In this document: positions 45,336-54,836 of the stretch, in pieces
How positions within the stretch are numbered: the first letter of the stretch is position 1
Layout of the letters: the number at the start of each line of letters is the position of its first letter
Assembly (NCBI GenBank): GCA_028293625.1
Contig: JAQGOL010000034.1
Span: 225,331 to 289,330, forward strand
Reading direction: 5' to 3'
DNA length: 64,000 nt
Origin: Chthoniobacteraceae bacterium
GTDB lineage: Bacteria; Verrucomicrobiota; Verrucomicrobiia; Chthoniobacterales; Chthoniobacteraceae
The notes under the pieces: generated by a model
Told to the model about the DNA's origin: nothing
Database searches by the model: none
Seen by the model: the letters and a program-made list of their open reading frames with translations, nothing else
Position numbers and translations under genes: made by a program

Positions 45336-46799
45336 TTATTCCATGAGAAACTGGAATCCATATAGCTTCGCGCGAGTAAGCTTGAAATAGAGACGGATCG
45401 GCCGGTCCGCGAGCGCCGAGAGTTCGCTCTTGCCCTTCCAATAGACGCGCTGGTCGACAAAGTTGCCTCCGATCTCCTCGCAGTCTGCCAAGGTAAAGCC
45501 GGGGATTGGCTTGTCGTCGGCGTCTCGCAATTCGACAAACGCCGTCCCCATCGCGCCTGTATCGATATTAAGCCGCAGTTGATTCCCCTTGAAGAGCATC
45601 AGAGGCGTCTCCAGCCATCCACCGCGATGATCGACATCGGCGGAAATAAATCCATCAAGCCGCTGCCGGACCACGCCAATCCCGCCCATTCGAGCCGCCG
45701 ATTTTTCATACTCGGGACGCAGGATGGCGGAATCGTGAGTGCGGCCTGTGGAGCAGTAATATTGATAGAGATAGTTGCCGCGGCGCACGATACCGGGGGC
45801 CATGACTGCATACCAACGATCCCATTCATCGGCCAAGCCGGTTGGGAAATACGGTTCCCGGCTGACACGCTGCCAATGGATCCCATCGCGACTGGAGGCG
45901 AGTTGAACCTCCAGCAGGCCAAAGTCCTCCCAGTGTCCATTCGGAGGGCGCAGGGAAGGATTCCGTTTTGGAGAAAAATGGCGGAATTGCGCCGTGAACA
46001 TCAGGTAAGCGTCCTGGGCCCACGGATAAATCGTGGCTGAGTTATAGTAGATATCGGAATGGGGATCATCCTCCTTGTCCGCCTCCAGGACAACCGGCGC
46101 GTTGGTCACAGTCAATCGCTCCTGCTTCGGGTTACCCGGCAAGTAAGGCCACGGCTTTAAAGGGTCGCCGGTTTCAATGCGCGTGATCCGGCGCTGGTTC
46201 TCGGAATCATAAGAAAAGGTGCGGGTGAAAATGACATACTTGCCAATCCGTTCGTCCCAATCGACGATGGTCGGATTGTCAATCAGGAATGGAAGCACGC
46301 GGCCGGCGGTGGTGAAGTGAGTTCCCTCGGCGGAATAACCCGCAAAAATTCCGTCCGTCTCCGGATTAAATGGATTTTGCGATTGCAGCCAGAAGAGCTT
46401 GTATCGGCGCGCAGGATCAGGCTCGTGCTTGTCGAGGAAGATGGTCGGCAGTTCACCACGCCCGATCTGAGTGCCGACTCGCTTGAACCTGATGCCATCT
46501 TCACTTTCCAGAACAAACATATCTCCGGCCCCGACATAAAGACGGATCCGACCGCCCTCCTCGATCACCCGGCTGGTGTGACCCGATTCTGAAGAAGGCT
46601 CCCCTTTTTCATTGAGGATGAGCCCAAGCTTTTGAGCCGGATTCATGTGCAGTTCAACTCCCTGACTCGCGGCAATGAACCGTTTATCAATGAAAAGCTG
46701 TTTCCGCTGCCCAACCTCGATCGGCATCTGAGCCCTTGCACTAACCGCACAGAGCAGCCATCCCAATACTAACAGCACGCGGCATATCATCCGCGGCAT
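45336..46799 (-). CDS. Exported propeller-like protein (putative glycoside hydrolase, GH32/43-like)
   Basis: A 487-residue exported protein from ATG 46799 (signal ends near RAQ). Alternative in-frame starts are at 46790, 46844 and 46922. The repeated blades ('EEGGRIRLYVGAGDMFVLES', 'IGKYVIFTRTFSYDSENQRR', 'PGIVRRGNYLYQYYCSTGRT') resemble five-bladed GH32/GH43-type propellers common in PVC genomes. The C-terminal beta sandwich is Ig-like. The catalytic triad could not be assigned, so the enzyme call is tentative. Confidence 0.6.
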   Translation of the reverse strand: MPRMICRVLLVLGWLLCAVSARAQMPIEVGQRKQLFIDKRFIAASQGVELHMNPAQKLGLILNEKGEPSSESGHTSRVIEEGGRIRLYVGAGDMFVLESEDGIRFKRVGTQIGRGELPTIFLDKHEPDPARRYKLFWLQSQNPFNPETDGIFAGYSAEGTHFTTAGRVLPFLIDNPTIVDWDERIGKYVIFTRTFSYDSENQRRITRIETGDPLKPWPYLPGNPKQERLTVTNAPVVLEADKEDDPHSDIYYNSATIYPWAQDAYLMFTAQFRHFSPKRNPSLRPPNGHWEDFGLLEVQLASSRDGIHWQRVSREPYFPTGLADEWDRWYAVMAPGIVRRGNYLYQYYCSTGRTHDSAILRPEYEKSAARMGGIGVVRQRLDGFISADVDHRGGWLETPLMLFKGNQLRLNIDTGAMGTAFVELRDADDKPIPGFTLADCEEIGGNFVDQRVYWKGKSELSALADRPIRLYFKLTRAKLYGFQFLME

Positions 46800-47015
46800 T
46801 GGCTTGCGGAAGCAATATCTCTTAACGGGGGTAACAAAACTCATGGCTATTGGAACGAAGAAGGGTTTTGGAATCTTTCCTTTGCACGACAACAACTGGC
46901 GTGGAAAACAAATCGCCAACATTGAAGCACATTGGTCACGTGCATCTAAAAATCAAACCCTGTCTCATCGCAGTAAATAAAGTGATCCGCGAATGAAATT
47001 ATCCGAACGGAAACG

Positions 47016-47180
47016 CTATTTCTCTTTAAAGCTGACAAACCAGCCACCCAGCCCAACCACGCCAATAACGCAGCCCACGATTTGAACAAATAGTTTCGTA
47101 TCACTGTGCTGAATGAACGAACCGCCGGTAATGAGAATGGCACCTGAAAAAACGATGATTGAGGAGCTAAGCAGTTTCAT
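47016..47180 (-). CDS. Small two-helix membrane protein (54 aa)
   Basis: A 54-residue open frame from ATG 47180 to TAG: MKLLSSSIIVFSGAILITGG..., ending in ...GGWFVSFKEK. Two hydrophobic stretches (residues 8-21 and 31-50) flank a short polar loop (IQHSDTKLF). Basic and acidic residues lie at the ends as for a hairpin membrane protein. It lies between the propeller protein and a small exported protein. No homologue recognised. The two-helix layout is the main evidence. Confidence 0.55.
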   Translation of the reverse strand: MKLLSSSIIVFSGAILITGGSFIQHSDTKLFVQIVGCVIGVVGLGGWFVSFKEK

Positions 47181-47272
47181 AGATATTCAACGAGGGCGCG
47201 GTCGGAGAGTGATCGTAGGATTCCCGATCAGAGACAGCTTCCCCATGGTATCGATTGGATTCCACGACGTCA

Positions 47273-47875
47273 TCATCGGATTAGGGCGCGTCGGTTGCTG
47301 ACGGCAAACTCCGCCGGGATCGAGAACGCCCTCGTTTTCACGTGATAAACGCAGTGCCAGGTGCCAAGGCGCAAGCCGTTTGGGTTGTCGCCGCTCAACT
47401 GGAGAAGTAAGGAGGAGGAATCAAGCCATCGAACTGCCTGGAGGGTGCGATGAAATGGAGGAACGGTCCCGGGGGCCAACCGCAGACCCTTTTCTGCATA
47501 CCTCCATGAGGATTGCTCCAAGTTTATAATCTGCGAATAAACCAAGGGAGCTTCGCGCCTGTGAAGCATGGTCAGAATGCAATTACTTCCACGCTTCTGA
47601 TTACGCGCAATCCATGCCTCATCAGGAGAAACGACAAGCTCCGGATCATAATCGGCCTCCGTTTCAGAAGGTCTGAATAGAAGAATTCGGCTTTGGCTCG
47701 ATACCAGCCATGTCTCGTGCCGGGCGTTTCTATTTGTCCGGTGCTCTATACTAAACGTCCTTTTTGGAGACTGCTCAATTTTCAGAATTCGAGAAGCGCC
47801 TTGCGCAAAAACCGGACCCGCATCCATGAAACATAACACGACAAACGCGCCCAGCGTAACGAACTGCGATTTCAT
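47273..47875 (-). CDS. Small exported hypothetical protein
   Basis: A 200-residue protein with signal peptide 'MKSQFVTLGAFVVLCFMDAG' ending near FAQ-GA. It contains a WD/propeller-like phrase 'ELVVSPDEAWIARNQKRG'. It loosely resembles the protein encoded at 53572-54099 (SPDGRFAL...WSADSMRVAY). Function unknown. Confidence 0.6.
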   Translation of the reverse strand: MKSQFVTLGAFVVLCFMDAGPVFAQGASRILKIEQSPKRTFSIEHRTNRNARHETWLVSSQSRILLFRPSETEADYDPELVVSPDEAWIARNQKRGSNCILTMLHRREAPLVYSQIINLEQSSWRYAEKGLRLAPGTVPPFHRTLQAVRWLDSSSLLLQLSGDNPNGLRLGTWHCVYHVKTRAFSIPAEFAVSNRRALIR

Positions 47876-47896
47876 GGCAGACGTTTCGGCCCCGTT

Positions 47897-49906
47897 TCAA
47901 AGGACGAGCACATACGGAACCTGCGGGAGCAGTGTTGGCGCTACCGAGCCATCAGTTACTTTCATTTTAATTCCTGGTCCCCGGCCATCCGGAGTCAGCG
48001 GGTAGAGTGTTGCATTCTTTTCGGCCGCCCAATCCGGCGGGAGCTTCCAGGCTCTCTCTGTTCCATCCCAACTAAAAAAGTAGATTTTCTTTTGCCCGCT
48101 CCAGGTGTCCGGCCACATGCGATGATAGTCATCGGCCAGCGTAAGGCTGCCATTGGTCACCTTAAACCCCTTGCCGAGCGATGGCGTTTCCCAAATCGCC
48201 TCAGTCCCATCGCTCCACCGGGCGTAGACCGGACCTGAATCGAAAGTAATGGCATTTTCACCCGGCTCAAGCATGACCTCGCCGGCGTCAATCTCCTGCG
48301 GGGATCCTCCATGGAAGGGAACGGCCGTCAGTTTCAACTGGCGTTTCCCATTCACATAGACATTCAAATCGCCCGTGTTTCGCCCCCCCGGATTACCCGT
48401 GAACTTCACATGATAGCTGCCGGCGGCTGCCGCCTGAAAATGGAACCCAAACGAACCTTCCATCATTGCCACTCCTGACTTGCGAACCTGTTCCACACCC
48501 CAGGAGGGATAGGAGGAAGGCAGGCACTCCTGAATCGGAAACACGGTCTCTTTTCCATCGGGATCAACCATCGTGAATTTCCTGACATGCAGGTTCCCAA
48601 TCGTGTCGTAGAAGGAGGTGCGCACGTTACCCTTGCCGATGTGGTAAAGCTCCTGGATGCCAGTAAGATAGAAGCCGTTGACGAGGTCGATCCAGTCGCC
48701 GCGAAACGGGTCGCCGCCACCGCCTGGTAACATGTTAAATTCATCGTTGGCGCTGCCACGGTCGGCTATATGCCAGGTTTCCACTCCAGGCATCTTTCGG
48801 CTGTTCGGCGCTCCGGCAAGTAACTCAGCGTAATGTGCCCGCACTTTGATAATTCGGCCGGGTGTCAAGGCAATGGGCGAGACAACAAAACAACCGGTAT
48901 TGCCCCATACATGCTGCTTAACCAATCTGGCGCCTCCCACTGCGCCGAGAATCTTGCGGTAATCGTGTTCGGAAGCCCCCAGGGCGCAATGCAGCCAGCC
49001 GTAGGTCCCAAGTTCATTAAGAAATGGCCGATCCCCTTCCGTGCCCACCTCCGTGCCCTTGCTTTTCAGATACCTGGCCAGTGAGAGGATTCCCTCGATC
49101 TGCGTCGATTCGCTCCCACCCAAGGGACCATCGGGATAGCCAGTGCTAAAGTTCCCACCCTGCGGATTTAATACATCAACATAAAGGACCGGTGGCGGAT
49201 ATGGCAGATGGCCGTAGAACTCATCGATCATCTGTCGAGCCAGACCGCTCGCCCAAAAGTTTTGATAGTTAACAAGCGCAAAAATGTTGATTGGGTTTTC
49301 TGCGCCTCCATTGCCATCGGCCGCGGTCGGAAAATCGTGGGGCACATACGGCGGTTCGACATCCCGCCTGTTCGCGCCCTTATTCCAATCGCGGCGATAA
49401 ATGGATTTAGTTTCCACGAGCTTTTTGAAAAACGCCCGCGTCTCCGCAGTGGCATTGAGGCCGACATTCACGTCGGTGAGATTCACGTGAAACGAAATCC
49501 AGGTATTACTCTGCTCCCCTGCCCGTTTCATGACCTCACGCAGATAATCCCAGTTTTTTGCACGAAAAGAGACCCGGTTCCAGTACGGCCAGATTCCATC
49601 CCAGTTGAAGCCGCCTTGATGATCATCGCCAATAACTCCGTTCATCAACGGGATCTGTCGGATCGAGCCATCAAGCAGGTGCGAGGTGATCGCAAATCCT
49701 TGCTCCGCGGAAGCTAACATCTCCGAATCGTCCGGAGTGGCCACTCGATACACATAGGCGCCGTGCCTGATCCAATCCGGAGCTTTATTCTCCTTTGCAC
49801 CCGTTTTAGTGGCCAGCTCCTCATAGCTTGCCGCATGGCTCTTCAACGAACAAAGCCAGAGGCCGGCCAGCACAGTCGAGCAAATAGGAGGGAAGTAATT
49901 TTGCAT
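47897..49906 (-). CDS. Large exported protein, putative glycoside hydrolase (GH101-like)
   Basis: A 669-residue protein with a signal sequence ending SHA-AS. The central part (about 100-400) has TIM-barrel-like phrases 'NTWISFHVNLTDVNVGL', 'PYPPPVLYVDVLNPQGGNF' and 'GTEGDRPFLNELGTYGWLH'. The C-terminal third is beta-rich with a carbohydrate-binding look ('GSYHVKFTGNPGGRNTGDL'). This faintly resembles endo-alpha-N-acetylgalactosaminidase (GH101)-type proteins, but the match is weak and the call is tentative. Confidence 0.55.
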   Translation of the reverse strand: MQNYFPPICSTVLAGLWLCSLKSHAASYEELATKTGAKENKAPDWIRHGAYVYRVATPDDSEMLASAEQGFAITSHLLDGSIRQIPLMNGVIGDDHQGGFNWDGIWPYWNRVSFRAKNWDYLREVMKRAGEQSNTWISFHVNLTDVNVGLNATAETRAFFKKLVETKSIYRRDWNKGANRRDVEPPYVPHDFPTAADGNGGAENPINIFALVNYQNFWASGLARQMIDEFYGHLPYPPPVLYVDVLNPQGGNFSTGYPDGPLGGSESTQIEGILSLARYLKSKGTEVGTEGDRPFLNELGTYGWLHCALGASEHDYRKILGAVGGARLVKQHVWGNTGCFVVSPIALTPGRIIKVRAHYAELLAGAPNSRKMPGVETWHIADRGSANDEFNMLPGGGGDPFRGDWIDLVNGFYLTGIQELYHIGKGNVRTSFYDTIGNLHVRKFTMVDPDGKETVFPIQECLPSSYPSWGVEQVRKSGVAMMEGSFGFHFQAAAAGSYHVKFTGNPGGRNTGDLNVYVNGKRQLKLTAVPFHGGSPQEIDAGEVMLEPGENAITFDSGPVYARWSDGTEAIWETPSLGKGFKVTNGSLTLADDYHRMWPDTWSGQKKIYFFSWDGTERAWKLPPDWAAEKNATLYPLTPDGRGPGIKMKVTDGSVAPTLLPQVPYVLVL

Positions 49907-50100
49907 GATACAGGAGCTGAATTGGGCATACTGAAATGAAAGTTGTCAAAAACTGGCAGCGCCAGGCCTGCTGGCGAGTTCCTTTTTCCTGCCGGTCGCG
50001 CAAGGTGCATTTTATCTCTCAATGATTATTTTTTAAGCTAATAAAGTTTCTCCCTGATTTTTCTTCTAGCCCGTTTGCTTAAGATTTATTGGAAGGCCAC

Positions 50101-53100
50101 ATGAAAGGTTTAATCCATTCCGCGCTGGCTTTGATTCTTGGCCTGGCAGGCATTCTCGAGCCGCGGCATCTATTGGCGTCTGAACCTTCAATGGCGGTGC
50201 GTCTGCCTGTCACGATTGATGCGCCCGGGAAAGGATTTGTCAGCCTTGGCCTTTACGACAAAAACGATCACCTGGTCCGCTCACTTCTCTACGCGGAACC
50301 TGTGGAAAAAGGGGGCCGCGTTGTGCAGTGGGACGGCACGACAGACCTGGGTCTGCCAGCCAAAGCCGGTGACTTCACAGCGCGAGCTATTTTTTTCACT
50401 CAACCGCCGGCTATTGATTATGTCATGAAGGTTGGCAAAAGCGGCAACCCGCCTTGGCGCACATCCGACGGAGCCGGCGATTGGGGCGCGAATCTGGGGC
50501 ATGGGACTTCCATTGCCGCCAACTCAAAAAGTCTCATCATGGGTTGGGCGGCGGTGGAAGATAACCAAATCACCGGCGTGCAGCAGACCGATGCCGAAGG
50601 CAATATTCAGACGCGTTATTTTACCTTCTATCCGTGGGACTTCCGCATGGCCGCCGCAATGGATGAGAGTTCTTATTACCTGGGAATCTATTCGTTTGAT
50701 AAGAAAACAACCGAGATCGCCCAATACAAGCTGGGCGAACCGCGCGGCAAGATTTTCGCCACGCTGCCGGTCAAGGCCATTCCGCTTAAATCCGGTCGCT
50801 GGAAAGGGCGTGAAACTTCCAACCTCGACGGACTGGCGCTCACGGCCGACGCACTCTTCGCCTCTGTGGCGCATGAAAATGCGCTGTTCATCATCGACCG
50901 CACCACGGGTGCGATCCGCAAGCGCGTTGAAATCGCCGATCCACATGGTCTGGCCGTGTTGGGAGACCGGTTGCTGGTGGTCAGCGGGGTTCGGATTCTG
51001 GCGCTTGATTTTGAAGGAATCGTTCAGCGCACTCTGGTCAAAGAAGGGCTTCTAACCGCGCCTAATGCATTGGCCGTAGACAAAGAGCATCACATCTACG
51101 TTGGAGACTCGGGCGCGACCTTTACCCTTGATCCGGAATCTGACGGCGGCACCCGCCAGGTGGTGGTCTTTTCTCCCGAGGGCGAGTTGCTGCGCAGGCT
51201 CGGCAAAGCTGGCGGCAGTCCGCGGGAGGGACGCTTTGACCCTGACGGCTTTGGCATCATCACGGCCCTTGCAATTGGGCCGGACGGAAATTTGTGGGCG
51301 CAGGATGTGGCCACCGGTTTCAAGCGCACCTCGCGCTGGAGCCTTGAGGGCAGTCTGCAAAAGCAGTGGTTCAGTCGTAAAATCCAGCATGTCGCCGACG
51401 TCATCAACCCGGCGCATCCCAATGAAATGCTTTCGGCACGCGACGCATTCGACGATTCGCCTCCTGGACTTTATGCCTACGAAATCGATATCGCCGCTAA
51501 AAGCTGGAAGCCATCCTGGTTTTACGAGACCTCCATTGATAAGGCATACCGGCCGGCGGAGGGAGTCTTTACTTCGCATCAGCACCCTGGCAACCCGCTG
51601 AAAAACGGGCATCCCGAACGAAGCTGGCCGATGTTCGATTTCGCGGCCCCATCGTTTGTTACCTGGCAGGGCCGCAACTATGTTCTTAGCGGCTCGGGAA
51701 ATGGAGAAGGCGCGATCCACATGTATTCCGCTGGCAAGGCTCCGCAACCGGTGGCGCTTGTCTCCTATCACCGCGCCGAAAAGAGCGGCGGAAAAATCCA
51801 AGGCTTTTATGACAACGGCCCAAACAATTGGTTTACCTGGGCTGACCGGGACAACAACGGGAGCATGGCAATGGAGGAAACCATTTTCACCGAGAAACCG
51901 GTTCTATTGGAAAATGCGCGGCGTGTAAGCGATGCCCGTCTTACCGAGGGACTCAATATTCAAATGAAGTTGTTGGTGGTTGAGAAAGGGAATGTGAGGC
52001 TGATGGATGCGGTCTTATCGCCAACGGAAATATTAGCCAACGGAGCGCCGGTATATGATTGGAGTAGGTTGCAGGAATCCGTGCAGCTTCAGCCCCCGGA
52101 CTTCAGCGGCGGCGACAACAGCAAAGCAATCTCTTCAGTGTGGATGCCTGTTCCGGTTGAAACCGCGGACGCTTTTTATGCGATCCTCGAGCCTAGCGCC
52201 GTGAAGCCGCTTCGTCTGCCTGGCATTGATGGCGAGGGATGGTGGGCCGGCCGCAATTGGCGCAAAAAACTGGCGCGCTTTGACAAAAAAACCGGCGAGA
52301 CTCTCTGGGCGGCCGGCCGCCGCGCGCCAGCTCGTGCGCAGCCGGGCCAGATGTATAATCCAATCATGCTGGCCGGGGCGGCCGGTAACGCACTCTTTGT
52401 CGCCGATGCCATGGCGGTTGTCTGGGTCTGGCACAACGACGGCCTCTATCTGGGCCGCCTATACAACGATACCGCCAGCGGGATCGCCGATGCCAATAGT
52501 ATCTATATGGAACAGCAAGGCACCGAAATCTATACCGATCCGAAAACCGGAAAGATCTTCTCTATTGCCAATGATACCGGCGCGACGATTCATGAGGTCA
52601 AGCTACCGCAAATCACGCCGCTCAACGCGGGAACCGTCACCCTCGGTCAGGATCTGCTCGCGCGGGTCCAGCCGTGGGACCCGGATGGCGTTGCCCCGAC
52701 TGAAAAACCGCTGTTCACGATGCATCCTTTAGGAGCCAATGTGAAAGTAACCGTAAACGGCGAGCTGGATGGCCGCGAGGGTTGGGAGAATCTCACCAAT
52801 GGCACGTATCGCCCTGAAATGCAGGTTCTCCTTGATGGCGAACGGGTCGCACAAGTGCGGGCCATGTATGACGACACAAACCTCTATTTAGGCTATGAAG
52901 TCCAGGCGCCAAACGGGCCGGTCAATTCCGGAAGCGAACTCCCCCTGGGCGCGTTTGTGAGCGGCGCTTACGTCGATTTTTACCTCGCTCCGGATTGGAG
53001 CGGTCCGCGCGATGAGGTCAGAGAAGGCGACGCAAGGATCATCCTGGCGCGGGTGAAAGAGGGCACGGGGTTTACTGATTTCCACCGCGGTTTCTGGCAG

Positions 53101-53466
53101 AAAAAAGCCGGAGGCGCCAACCCGCAAACGATCACCTCTCCTGCCGCGCAGATCCGTTTTGATGAGGTTGGCCAAGTGCCCGGCCTGAAAATGGCATGCA
53201 AAGTTGGCGATAAAAACGCGAAAACCGGCAAGACCCGCTATACCGTTGAGTTGCTGGTCCCATTGGCAAGCCTGGGATTGAACAATCCCGTCGGCAAAAC
53301 AATCGGTTTTGACTTGTCAGTTGGCGTGGCCAACGAAGCGGGCGACCGTCGCGAACGGGCCGCCCACTGGGCCGGACTCAGCGAGGGGGTCGTGGTCGAT
53401 CGACCCGGAAGCGCGCGATTGCTCCCCTCCACCTGGGGAACTCTCCGCTTCGCACCTGCCCCATAA
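50101..53466 (+). CDS. Large exported NHL/propeller protein with C-terminal CBM9-like domain
   Basis: A 1121-residue exported protein from ATG 50101, preceded by GGAAGG 5 bases upstream. An N-terminal FlgD-like Ig region ('GKGFVSLGLYDKNDHLVRSL') is followed by NHL-like propeller repeats ('TAPNALAVDKEHHIYVGDSG', 'GIITALAIGPDGNLWAQDVA'). The C-terminal about 220 residues look like carbohydrate-binding family 9 ('AMYDDTNLYLGYEVQAP', 'RYTVELLVPLASLGLN'). It may bind polysaccharide at the cell surface. The enzymatic activity, if any, is unseen. Confidence 0.72.
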   Translation: MKGLIHSALALILGLAGILEPRHLLASEPSMAVRLPVTIDAPGKGFVSLGLYDKNDHLVRSLLYAEPVEKGGRVVQWDGTTDLGLPAKAGDFTARAIFFTQPPAIDYVMKVGKSGNPPWRTSDGAGDWGANLGHGTSIAANSKSLIMGWAAVEDNQITGVQQTDAEGNIQTRYFTFYPWDFRMAAAMDESSYYLGIYSFDKKTTEIAQYKLGEPRGKIFATLPVKAIPLKSGRWKGRETSNLDGLALTADALFASVAHENALFIIDRTTGAIRKRVEIADPHGLAVLGDRLLVVSGVRILALDFEGIVQRTLVKEGLLTAPNALAVDKEHHIYVGDSGATFTLDPESDGGTRQVVVFSPEGELLRRLGKAGGSPREGRFDPDGFGIITALAIGPDGNLWAQDVATGFKRTSRWSLEGSLQKQWFSRKIQHVADVINPAHPNEMLSARDAFDDSPPGLYAYEIDIAAKSWKPSWFYETSIDKAYRPAEGVFTSHQHPGNPLKNGHPERSWPMFDFAAPSFVTWQGRNYVLSGSGNGEGAIHMYSAGKAPQPVALVSYHRAEKSGGKIQGFYDNGPNNWFTWADRDNNGSMAMEETIFTEKPVLLENARRVSDARLTEGLNIQMKLLVVEKGNVRLMDAVLSPTEILANGAPVYDWSRLQESVQLQPPDFSGGDNSKAISSVWMPVPVETADAFYAILEPSAVKPLRLPGIDGEGWWAGRNWRKKLARFDKKTGETLWAAGRRAPARAQPGQMYNPIMLAGAAGNALFVADAMAVVWVWHNDGLYLGRLYNDTASGIADANSIYMEQQGTEIYTDPKTGKIFSIANDTGATIHEVKLPQITPLNAGTVTLGQDLLARVQPWDPDGVAPTEKPLFTMHPLGANVKVTVNGELDGREGWENLTNGTYRPEMQVLLDGERVAQVRAMYDDTNLYLGYEVQAPNGPVNSGSELPLGAFVSGAYVDFYLAPDWSGPRDEVREGDARIILARVKEGTGFTDFHRGFWQKKAGGANPQTITSPAAQIRFDEVGQVPGLKMACKVGDKNAKTGKTRYTVELLVPLASLGLNNPVGKTIGFDLSVGVANEAGDRRERAAHWAGLSEGVVVDRPGSARLLPSTWGTLRFAPAP

Positions 53467-53571
53467 AGAAAGGAATCACGGCACTCTCCGCGCAATTGCC
53501 ATGGCTCGCGCACTACTTATCCAGCTGCTTTCACTCGGCTGGGCCGCGATTGGTTCGCCGAGGATAGTCCC

Positions 53572-54099
53572 TTGCGCAACTTCCCATCCCCGGATGGACG
53601 TTTTGCGCTGCGGTTCACCGAGGAAAATACGAATAAAACAACCGCGTCCCGGGTTGAACTCGTCGAACGAAAATCTGGCAAGGTGGCGGTTGATCTCGGG
53701 GTTGCCGAGAATCGATATTTGCCCGGCGGGGTGCTGGTATGGTCAGCTGATTCCATGCGGGTGGCATATAGTATCCATGAACATAGTGGAGGCGTGATGA
53801 GTGTTCATTTCCGGAAGGGATCAGCTTTTCTGGAAGTTCTCCTGCCTGATGACCTGCCGGACCCGCATATTCGATTTCGGAAAGGAGCGGACGCCGAGGT
53901 GAGAACCTATGCAGCGACGTTGACGCCTATACGGTGGCTGCCGTTGGGATCGTTGAAAATCACCTGTGAGCAAACGGTCCTCTCCCTGGTTGAAAACGTC
54001 AACTACACCGGCACTCTGCCCATGGCGATCGGCTTCAAGCGATCCGGCCATGGCTTTCTGCAAAAGCTCGGAAAAACAAAGACGACTACCGATGAATGA
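53572..54099 (+). CDS. Hypothetical protein, probably frameshifted from its signal peptide
   Basis: A 175-residue reading from TTG 53572: MRNFPSPDGRFALRF..., with propeller-like 'LVWSADSMRVAYSIHEHSG'. No signal peptide is in this frame. One nucleotide phase away, ATG 53501 starts MARALLIQLLSLGWAAIGSP, a textbook signal peptide. The real protein is probably the fusion of these two frames with a lost or gained base near 53560-53580. It is related in style to the protein at 47273-47875. Confidence 0.5.
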   Translation: MRNFPSPDGRFALRFTEENTNKTTASRVELVERKSGKVAVDLGVAENRYLPGGVLVWSADSMRVAYSIHEHSGGVMSVHFRKGSAFLEVLLPDDLPDPHIRFRKGADAEVRTYAATLTPIRWLPLGSLKITCEQTVLSLVENVNYTGTLPMAIGFKRSGHGFLQKLGKTKTTTDE

Positions 54100-54160
54100 T
54101 GCGTCGCCCTCGGTTGCCATCATCATTGCCTTCCGGTTCGAGTCGCACGCTATGATTTTT

Positions 54161-54568
54161 TCAGCTTCCGGTAATTTCCCTCGGATTGAAAAACCGCCAG
54201 CGTTCCTCGATTAGGTTTGGAAGGTTCTCGTCGCGCCAGAAGCGTGTCCAGAGGTGGATCGCCTGGGGCGAATGTTTAAGTTCAATGCGCACGCCCTCTG
54301 GGGAGAAATAGTAGCAAGCCGGTTCGCAGCCGGTAATTTCCGACCAGGGAAGAAAAAATGTAGGCAGCAAACCCCGAAGCAGTGGCCAGGTCGAGATGCG
54401 TAGTCCGGCCGGCCCGATATCCAAGCGCAGGCACCGCTCAACGGCACCATAAGTGCAGCCGACATGACCGGAAATAGATCGAAACGAAGCCTCCACTGAA
54501 AACGGCTGGTCTGGATAGGTTCGCGCAAGGCGATGCCACGCCCCAAAAAGTAGTACGCCAAAGAGCAT
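54161..54568 (-). CDS. Hypothetical membrane-associated protein
   Basis: A 135-residue reading from ATG 54568 (MLFGVLLFGAWHRLA...), containing a PH-like stretch 'DIGPAGLRISTWPLLRGLLP' and 'SEITGCEPACYYFSPEGVRI'. An upstream start at 54733 adds 55 residues, but that part overlaps a REP-like copy at 54572-54592 and another frame is also open, so it is not trusted. Family not recognised. Confidence 0.45.
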   Translation of the reverse strand: MLFGVLLFGAWHRLARTYPDQPFSVEASFRSISGHVGCTYGAVERCLRLDIGPAGLRISTWPLLRGLLPTFFLPWSEITGCEPACYYFSPEGVRIELKHSPQAIHLWTRFWRDENLPNLIEERWRFFNPREITGS

Positions 54569-54571
54569 GAG

Positions 54572-54592
54572 CGGGAGAGATAATCTATGGGA
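54572..54592 (+). repeat. Degenerate REP-like copy
   Basis: CGGGAGAGATAATCTATGGGA resembles the family consensus CGGGACAGGTAATCTGTAGGA at 17 of 21 positions. Confidence 0.55.
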
Positions 54593-54836
54593 GGGTAAAA
54601 GAGGGAAACAACTAACGGCAAGCAGGACGCTATGAGAATGAGTCCGCACCGGCAAACCCGGACGACGCGGTGGCGAAATCGAAGCTCGGCGTGCAACGTT
54701 GTCGACGGATGGAATCGCCGAGGAATTTGCCACTTACGGATGCAATCGAAATGACGGTGGATACAACCGGTGGGGCGGTAGTATGGGCAAACGATCGAAC
54801 GGGCTGGTTGACCGGAGTAACATACGCAATGATTGC

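Noticed and set aside
54211..54696. Alternative minus-strand frame overlapping 54161-54733
   Set aside because: The 54161-54568 frame carries the more domain-like sequence. The other frame is only hydrophobic for a short stretch.
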